A stretch of 64,000 bases of DNA from Opisthorchis felineus (lineage: Eukaryota; Platyhelminthes; Trematoda; Opisthorchiida; Opisthorchiidae): NCBI GenBank assembly GCA_004794785.1, contig SJOL01009432.1, positions 247,817-311,816 on the forward strand, read 5' to 3'. A program made the translations under genes and the position numbers. The notes under the pieces are model-generated. The model was not told the origin of the DNA and did not search any database. It saw only the letters and a program-made list of their open reading frames with translations. This document shows, piece after piece, positions 57,001 through 64,000 of the stretch; the first letter of the stretch is position 1; every line of letters begins with the position of its first letter.

Positions 57001-57950
57001 CCACTGAAAACAGGTAATGTACTCCGTCGCTGGAAAACTTACCGGAGTTTACCTGGTGGTCGGGTTGTTGGCGGCTGGATTGGTGGTACGCCAGCATTTT
57101 TGGTGACATCGCGAACCGTGTCGAAAGTCGCGGATAGTTGGTTCATGGTCTTCAACACCACAGTGCGGATATCCGGTTCGACGGCACCGGCGACTTTAGA
57201 CAGCGATTCTGACTGCTTTCGTCTTCTTCGTAACCTCCAGGTTTGACTGCATCTTTGACTAACCTTCAGCGTCCTGCACTAGCCTTCCTTGTGTTCGCGT
57301 CGATTACACACTGCACATTTGTGCTTTCCATAGAGACCCAATTGCACAAAATGCCATTCACCGCATTGCCAGCATGCCATCGGGGGCTTTGCTCCTTTTG
57401 AGTTTGGCGCTACGGCAGGTTGCTCAAGGTCATCTTAGCAATACTGAAAGCAGGATGGAATAGTGGTCTCTCCAACACGGCCGTGTCGTGTTTGCGGTAC
57501 AATATGCGCTTGCACTCGTTAGTAATGTAGTGCAGCGTTGTCTCAAAGGATTGTTCAAACTTGTTCAATAGCCTCGCACTGATATCACTCTCTGAATTCG
57601 ACTGAAGGCCACATATGAAGGTAAGACACTTGGACTGGTCTCCGTCATGGTAGATAATTTGACCTTTTCACATTCAAGAGTGACTCTACCACAGTAACTG
57701 AAATAAGCTTCAGATTCCTTTTTGGCTAGTTTTATACGTTGATAGCTAATGTCAAACAAAGACAAACGCTCATCGAGAATTGTTTAGAGTTGCGGCTTGG
57801 TTATGTCAAAACTGGGATCTGGCGTGTTCTTTGGCAGGATGAAGTTGGGATACCGAGTGCGTTCCTTTGGGGAGTGTGTTTCTGGGCAGTAAGCGCACTC
57901 TTCAGGCATCATCTGTGTGCTTCACATACAATTTAACCACTGCATCCCAC
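57001..57950 (-). pseudogene. Ty3/gypsy gag remnant with Cys-His box
   Basis: Minus strand. ARLLNKFEQSFETTLHY and LIYHDGDQSKCL-like gag sequence at 57.5-57.9 kb leads to a Cys-His motif CWQCGEWHF...HKCAVCNRREHKEG at about 57.30-57.39 kb, of the kind seen in CsRn1/Boudicca-type flatworm gypsy elements. Only about 300 bp later the integrase begins. Protease, reverse transcriptase and RNase H are absent, so this is an internally deleted copy. No 5' LTR was recognised upstream. Confidence 0.7.
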
Positions 57951-58720
57951 ATATCACATTTCCACCTAGGCGTGAGATTTAGAATGTGAGCTAGTCACTT
58001 CATAAGATGTCCGGTTTTACGTCATGCTATCTTATAAAAGAACAGGAAAGCCAGCAGTTAAAGAAATAAGCTACACTACGAAAGACGCCTCAGAGCCTAC
58101 AGCGCTGGACTTGTAGATGACCATATGAGTGAAGCTAACTGAGCCAATGTCCAATAACCTACTAAGCACGAGTGGTATGTGAGCGATCCTCGTGATCTTG
58201 GTGCACCTTGGAACATTCTGTTGAGTGAAGTCTTAATTCAGCTGCCTAGCTGCTGAAAGAAGCACTGTGTGTTCTTCAGCGTTTTTTCCACATTATGACT
58301 GAGCCCTGCTGTTTCAATCTACTTCACCTATCGAGCATGTGGAAATACATGCCGCAGCCTCCTCAGAAACGGGCAGGTTTATTAATTCACCGACCTCCCT
58401 GCCTGAAAAAAGCGAGGTTCCTTCATTAAGATCTCTTGCAGCCATATGATCAGAAAGGTTTCAAATTTAAAATGGACTTACTAGGTTCAATATGACTGTT
58501 AGCTTGGGACAGGTCCATGAGGCTGTTTTTTGACATGGTACATTAATTTGACCTATCTATAAGCGAGCAACTTTTATCTTTCAAAACTTTTTAGCCTCCA
58601 TAAGGCTCGTTTAAAAACGCACCCACTTGACCGTTTTCGAAAGTGCTGTGCTGGGGAGCATTGCTTGCACGTCATTTATGGCCTTCAAGCCACTGGCCAT
58701 TTCCTCAGTGAACATCAATC
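57951..58720. other. Unassigned stretch, expected site of a 5' LTR
   Basis: No block similar to the 55.6-kb LTR was seen here. No other feature recognised. Confidence 0.45.
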
Positions 58721-58779
58721 GTGCAGCTTTCGATTGTGGGGTTGTGGGATGCGTGGTGTGTTTTGTGTTTTTGGCTTCC

Positions 58780-59080
58780 CTATCTTGAACTCAAAATGAC
58801 TTTATCGGTGTTTCATGCTGGACAGTTTGTGGCTTTTGTTGATGTCGATCAGAGTCCACCATTGATATTTGAATCCGATGCATCTGATGTGACAATTTCC
58901 GCTACATTCTACCTAGGTTACAGACATTCTTCTCACATACACCTTTTTCAGCGATAAACATCACCCTGCAACTGAAAACAAAGCGCGCGGAATTGTCAAC
59001 GCAACAGGCAAATCGAAACGATTCCTAGCCTTTGGGAGAGATTTGGTAAAGGATTGGTGTGTTTAGTGCTGGATAACCTT
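58780..59080 (+). pseudogene. Gypsy RNase H fragment
   Basis: Plus strand. PPLIFESDASDVTISATF matches the start of a Ty3/gypsy RNase H (SDASDxxxGATL). After a frameshift, HHPATENKARGIVNATGKSK and RFLAFGRDLV match the ATEKEAxAIVxAxRKWxxFL region. It is isolated and inactive. Confidence 0.75.
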
Positions 59081-59289
59081 TTGCTTTTAACGCAAAGGCT
59101 TCGTTAGACCAACTTAGTTTCCATGTTGAGAAGATTTTAAGGCAGTCATAGAACCGATCCATGAGATTTTCCATGACTAGCCGATCAGGTTATTGCTGGA
59201 GGTCAGTCTGAGTTGCCCGTTTTTGGTTAGTGGGGACAACTAGCACCTATAATAGGTTGGTTATGGGATTTTTTTTGTCAAGCTGAAGC

Positions 59290-59660
59290 AGGAGTTGAAG
59301 CCTTACCTTTTCGTTCCAAAGCATCCCAATGGAATACCCAGCTCCTGCAAAAACTCCTGAAATCCTCTCACAAAATCTGGTCCCTGATTCGTTAGGATAA
59401 TTTTAGTGCTATGCGTTTGGCCCCGATGTGATGCATGACCACATCAATGATCGTCGGCCACCGTCGATTTGCTGTGGCTTCCGCTTCGACCCACTGCGAC
59501 GGGTGTTCTATCACTATGACGACCTATTTATTTCTGCTAGCTGTCACCGAAAAATTGCCCATGACGTCAAAGGACGATTATTCTCCGATCTCTGGTACAG
59601 GGATGGGGTCCATGGGAGGAGTTGCCTATGGTGTACACTATTTCACCAGCTGGAACTGCT
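59290..59660 (-). pseudogene. Second gypsy-type integrase core fragment
   Basis: Minus strand. DVMGNFSVTASRNK, stop, VVIVIEHPSQWVEAEAT, then IILTNQGPDFVRGFQEFLQ match an integrase core of the DxxGP ... YxxVxxDxFSKWVEA ... LTDxGxxF form. The middle catalytic Asp is Asn (LTNQG). It differs from the integrase at 56 kb, so it comes from another lineage. Confidence 0.78.
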
Positions 59661-60199
59661 TACAGCCGATAGAATATTCCATTAGCTCACCTGCGTCCCC
59701 CGTCTGTAAGCCCTCTGTCGAAGTAAGCCGTATGTTTTGTTGCACCTTGTGTCTGCCATCTCGTGGCATTCAACGATCTGCATTAGTCTAAAGAGGCGAG
59801 GTGTCATTGGAAGCGTGACGACCTACTCGTTGACCTTCCAGGATATTATTCCAGCTTCACTCAGGCTCAGCTTACAAACAACGCAGAGGATTCCTGTTCA
59901 CCCCCAACGCAGCCCACTTCTCTCAGATAGTTTGATTACACCACTAACTTCCTCGCTGCACCCTGTCTCCTCCCCTTATCGTGCATCTCTTACTATAAGT
60001 CTCTTATATCATCTCCTCCGATCAGCCCAGTTTGGCTGCCCGTGCCCACCGCCCTCTCCCACGGTTCGGTACTGAAGGCACTACAAGACTGAGTCTCCTG
60101 CCCTTTTACTGCCCTTGTCATACCCTCTCATTTCCTCTTTCTCAAACGATGCACTTGCCCATCCACCCTGCGTGACCTAAATCCCGCTATTTCTGTTCA
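59661..60199. other. CT-rich stretch before the CR1-like element
   Basis: Open frames on the plus strand with Ser/Pro/Leu-rich products. It could be the 5' part (ORF1 or UTR) of the CR1-like element, but no esterase, PHD or zinc-knuckle motif was recognised. Confidence 0.4.
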
Positions 60200-63100
60200 A
60201 CTGCCACATATGATACCATCCTCGGATGCTGTTGATAACATAGTTACAAACGATTACTCGACCCAGCCTGTGACTCTTTGTCCATGGAGCCCCGCGGCTT
60301 ACTCCGCCACCCAATCGCTGTCTCCGTACCAATCACGGTACGTCCCAGCATCTTATTCTCACACATTTTTAACTGCTCCTACCTCATCCACCAATTTGAG
60401 AACTCCCGATTCCCCTGTCCATATTCCATTCCATACTGACCTCCCCGGGATTACCAACTTTTTACTAGCCACCCTTCCCACCTCCTCTGACCCCGGTAGT
60501 AACATTTCTGTCCTTCTTATCAACACCCGCGCTCTCTTACCTAAATTGCTATCTCCACTATAGCTTGTCCAACCCTCATATACATCACTGAGACATGGCT
60601 CTCTCTTAGCACGCCTGATGCCCTTATTTCCTTTCCGGGAAACTCTATCTTCCGTTCTGATCGTTCCCACCGCCGTGGTGATGGTTGCCTCATATAATCC
60701 AGAACTGAAATGAAAGTCTTCCTCATTGACGATCCACTGCTGGCGGACACTCCAGAGTCTGTTTGGCTTTCTGCCTGTCGGGCTAACCCGCCGTTCATCC
60801 TCGGGCGTTGATACATGCCACCCCCATACTCAGCTGGCTCAAATAACCAACTATCCACGCTTCTTTCCTATACCCAAGCTCTACCTCATTCAAACAAATT
60901 AAACGTTGGTGATCTCAACCTTCCTGAGATCTCCTGGCCCCAACAAAAATCCTCTTTACGCCTTTCGCCTCTGCTTGCCCAAATTGATGTCGAAGGCTGG
61001 TCCCAGCTCGTAAGGCAACCAACACGCGGTCCCCACACCCTGGACATTGCCCTTGTCAATGGTTATCTGTGTCCCACCGCTGCAGTTGGCCCGAAGTTCC
61101 CTGACAGCGACCATCGTATTGTCATTTGCAGCTGGACAAGTACTCAACCTTCTCCTCCCCCTCCCCCCTCAAGCTACTCCATCCTTTCCCCTAGCATCTT
61201 CAAGCCTTTGCAGTCTCGTTGCGCCACAAAACCTGGGACAAGTACTTTCTCTCCCATGGCACGCAAAGCGTGGCTGACACTTTTTACGGCAATGGACTGT
61301 CATCACTATGTCTAGTTGCTCCCACCAGAGCTCCCTATGTCTCTGGTTGTCGTCCAGCCGGACGATTACCCGTTCCAGGCCACAAAACTAAAAAGTATCG
61401 TAGGCTCTTCCATAGATCCCATGATCTCTCACTCCTCGTTCTAATTAAAAACTCATGGCTGAGGTTACCACTGCCAAACTAGCTCTTGAAAAGCGAGAGG
61501 AATCTACCGCAGTAGCAAATCCTCTACAATCTAGGATGCTGGGGAGCCTCTTTCACAGGCGCTGCTTCTCTAATTTATCTGCAATTCCAAATATTGTGAC
61601 TGGTGTGAAGCCTCATACTGACTCCGCTGATATTGTAGAATCTTTAAACTCTTACATCGCCAGCTGCTAGGTTCCCTCCGCGACGATCCTATCTACTCAT
61701 TGCTCCCCATCTGGTTCCGAAGTGACCACATCTGTTGACGAAACAAATCCTCCCCTCTACACACTCTCAGTTACTTTGTCTGACTTAACGTCCTCACTCA
61801 TCCGCCTTAGAGACTCCAGTTTCCCAGGAACTGATGGTATCCCTTCGCTCATCCTAAAAGCTGGTGGCCCGGACATCTCCACCCTCATTCTTAATCTATT
61901 CAACATCTCCCTTATCACTGGCACAGTTCCAAGTCAGTGGAAGCACTCCACCATTGTGCCACACGATAAGTCAGGTCCACGAGCTGCTCCAGATAGCTAT
62001 CGCTGAATCCACCATACTTGCTTGCTCTCCCCTACCCCAGAGCGCCCTATCAAAGTCCCCGTCATAGATTACCTGCTCACCACCAAGACCCCAAACGATC
62101 GGCAGTATGGGTTTATGGCACGGCGGTCAGCCAACACATGTCAGGTTGATTTCTTTAATCATATTTCGTCCGCCTACGATGCCGGGCTTAGTATTATTCT
62201 TGTCTAGCTTGCTAGTCGTAAAGCGTTCAATCAAGTCCCCCACGATGCACTCCTCAACAAATTACGATCTACGGGGACTGGTAGGCCGCTACTGTGATGG
62301 TTCACTTCCTACCTCATTGAGAGAACACAGGTTACCAAGATCGGTGATCTCTCCTCATCACCTCTTCCCATCACCAGTGGAGTTATTCAGACTAGCGTGC
62401 TTGGCCCCTACTTTTCTTACTATACATTAATAATGTCACTGATTCGATCGCCCGTGAATCCCCTCTTCTGTTCGCTGATGATATTAAGATAACCTACACG
62501 TTTAAGGTCAGTGACTCTGTTTCCACTCTTGCCAACTTTCAGTCTGATCTGAATTCCTTATCCACCTGGTCCTCTAATTCCTGTCCTTCTTTCGCCCTTC
62601 CAAAACGCTAAGCTCTCACATGGATTCCAGATTCCTCCCGAGATGTTTATTCTTATTGGACTCCCGATTCATACTCTTCTCGAAGTGAGAGACCTAGGTC
62701 TTAGGTATTCCTGTGCGTTTAGTTTTTCCCAACATGCGTGGTGCAGAATGGCTAAAGCCTGAAAGCCCTGCGCTTTCATTCGCCGATCTGTCCACAATAA
62801 ACCATCTTTAATTGCCATCTTTAAGCAGTTTGTAAGACCCATTCTTGAATCTAGCCCTAAATTCGCCTCACAGTACTCACAGGCATGCAGGACTCTTGTG
62901 GGTAGCGCTCGTTATTAAGTCCTTGTTTTCGACGTCATCCACACTGCCATATCGCCTTCGACGTTTGTCACCTGGGCTGGATTCTTCATGGCTGAGGCGC
63001 ATTAGGTCGAACCTAGGCCTTCTGCATCGCCAAATCTTTCGACAAGATTACATGGCTGACTGTCGCCCTAACATTTCTTCCTGCCCCTCCCATAGTATCC

Positions 63101-63400
63101 GCCACTCTAGAGTTTTGCTCCTATTGTCGACCTGTCGAACTGTCTTTATACAAAACTTTTGCTTTTCCCGTATTCTAAACTATCGAACAAGCCTCCCTCC
63201 CATATCTGTACTATATCATCTCATGCAAGATTTCGTAAGACCCTCGATCCTTACCTTTCTATTGAGGGAGCCGAGCGTCTTTCCGCGCCACAGCTCACAC
63301 TAGACACTTTCTTTGAAATATGCTTTAAGCCCTTCTAATTTGCGCTCTCATCCCAACTGTCCTATTGCTTGGTCCTAGCATGTACACTCACCAGATTGAA
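60200..63400 (+). mobile_element. CR1-like non-LTR retrotransposon, degenerate
   Basis: Plus strand, about 3.2 kb, base composition richer in C and T than the NF1 region. Endonuclease: SNISVLLINTRALLPKL, IYITETWLS, FRSDRSHRRGDG, GDLNLPEISW, SDHRIV. Reverse transcriptase: FPGTDGIPSLILKAGG, GTVPSQWKHSTIVP, YGFMARRSANTCQVDFF, KAFNQVPHDALLNKL, WFTSYLIERTQVTKIG, SGVIQTSVLGPYF and an intact LFADDIKI (62.47 kb). C-terminal: RSVHNKPSLIAIFKQFVRPI. Stops and frameshifts throughout. The 5' limit is uncertain. Confidence 0.9.
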
Positions 63401-64000
63401 CCCCCTAGCGTTAACACATAGGCAAGACGGCCACCCTCCCAAGTGTTCTCGTCCATAAATCACCATCTTATATATATCTTATTCAGACGTTTCACTTCCT
63501 GGGATTGCGCCTGCACCTGCTAATAATAATGTTTATTCCCAACTTGTGGGTAGCATGCCGTCAGGCATGATCATAAGGTTACAGTCCGAGTAAAGGCATG
63601 ACTGGCGGGGATTGTGGGTACAGGGGTTTTGGGAAAAAGGACAGCGTCATAGGCGGGGGGCGTTATCCGATGTAGACGTAGTCATCACGAAGCCGGCACG
63701 GGCAGGGAGGCACAGTTACCATGCTTTTTTGGAGAGAACATCGAGCGGAGGCAAGTCGGTAGGATTTGAAGGTGGCGGGCAAAAACAAAGCGAGGGAGGG
63801 CAAAACAAGTGGCTTCCAGTTTGACACATGACAAGAAGAGTGTAAATGGTTTAAAATGAGGAACCAGAACATCAGATCTGGTGACGCAGCAGAGTTGGCA
63901 TCATCCAGCCGGTCAAGTTGAACTAAAACCTAAAACCACCGCTGAGGCTTCCTGGCCTTGGACTCTTAACTCATGGCCAGGGTCACAAAAGGCGTAAGTG
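63401..64000. other. Right edge of window, nothing recognised
   Basis: Starts with what may be the CR1 3' untranslated end (ATATATATCTTATTC near 63.47 kb). The rest is unassigned. Confidence 0.45.

Noticed and set aside
1..64000. CRISPR array, prokaryotic operon or phage content
   Set aside because: No regularly spaced repeats or bacterial gene layout. Gene structure is spliced and repeats are eukaryotic retroelements.

Overview
The window is eukaryotic. It has one long multi-exon gene with GT-AG introns in the left 38 kb and a mosaic of decayed retroelements in the right 22 kb. The gene reads on the minus strand and is an ortholog of neurofibromin (NF1), the Ras GTPase-activating protein. 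Together with a tRNA-derived SINE family, RTE-like and CR1-like non-LTR elements and Ty3/gypsy elements of the kind common in flatworms, this suggests a platyhelminth with a large repeat-rich genome. A cestode, perhaps a diphyllobothriid, is most likely; that assignment is inference from general knowledge of these families, not from a search.

Layout. Positions 261-37881 (minus) carry 22 coding exons whose splice phases all agree and sum to 6147 nt, or 2049 codons. They run from the equivalent of human NF1 exon 2 (residue about 21) to the first part of the RasGAP domain (human about 1258). The N-terminal exon is not found, and the gene runs off the left edge before the arginine-finger exon. 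The protein is much longer than the matching human part (about 1240 residues). Poorly conserved Ser/Gly/Thr-rich blocks have grown inside the cysteine/serine-rich region and just before the RasGAP domain. NF1 introns hold three SINE copies, a 384-bp solo LTR with a perfect 5-bp target duplication, and an unassigned open stretch at about 25.1-25.9 kb.

A possible exon of unknown identity lies just upstream (38187-38316, minus). From 38.3 to 42.7 kb nothing is recognised. From 42.7 to 63.5 kb the sequence is nearly all transposable-element debris: an RTE-like reverse transcriptase fragment (43 kb, minus), SINEs, an RTE-like copy (44.8-46.9 kb, plus), a CR1 fragment (48.8-49.2 kb, minus), a longer RTE-like copy (49.4-52.3 kb, plus), two CR1 3' fragments tail to tail (53.9-54.8 kb), a Ty3/gypsy element reduced to gag, integrase and a 3' LTR (55.6-57.9 kb, minus), RNase H and integrase fragments of other gypsy elements (58.8-59.7 kb), and a CR1-like element with endonuclease and reverse transcriptase (60.2-63.4 kb, plus). 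All element ORFs carry stops or frameshifts, so none looks autonomous.

No rRNA, functional tRNA, CRISPR array or prokaryotic operon was seen. The NF1 protein would act in the cytoplasm as a brake on Ras signalling. The window contains no second confidently identified host gene.
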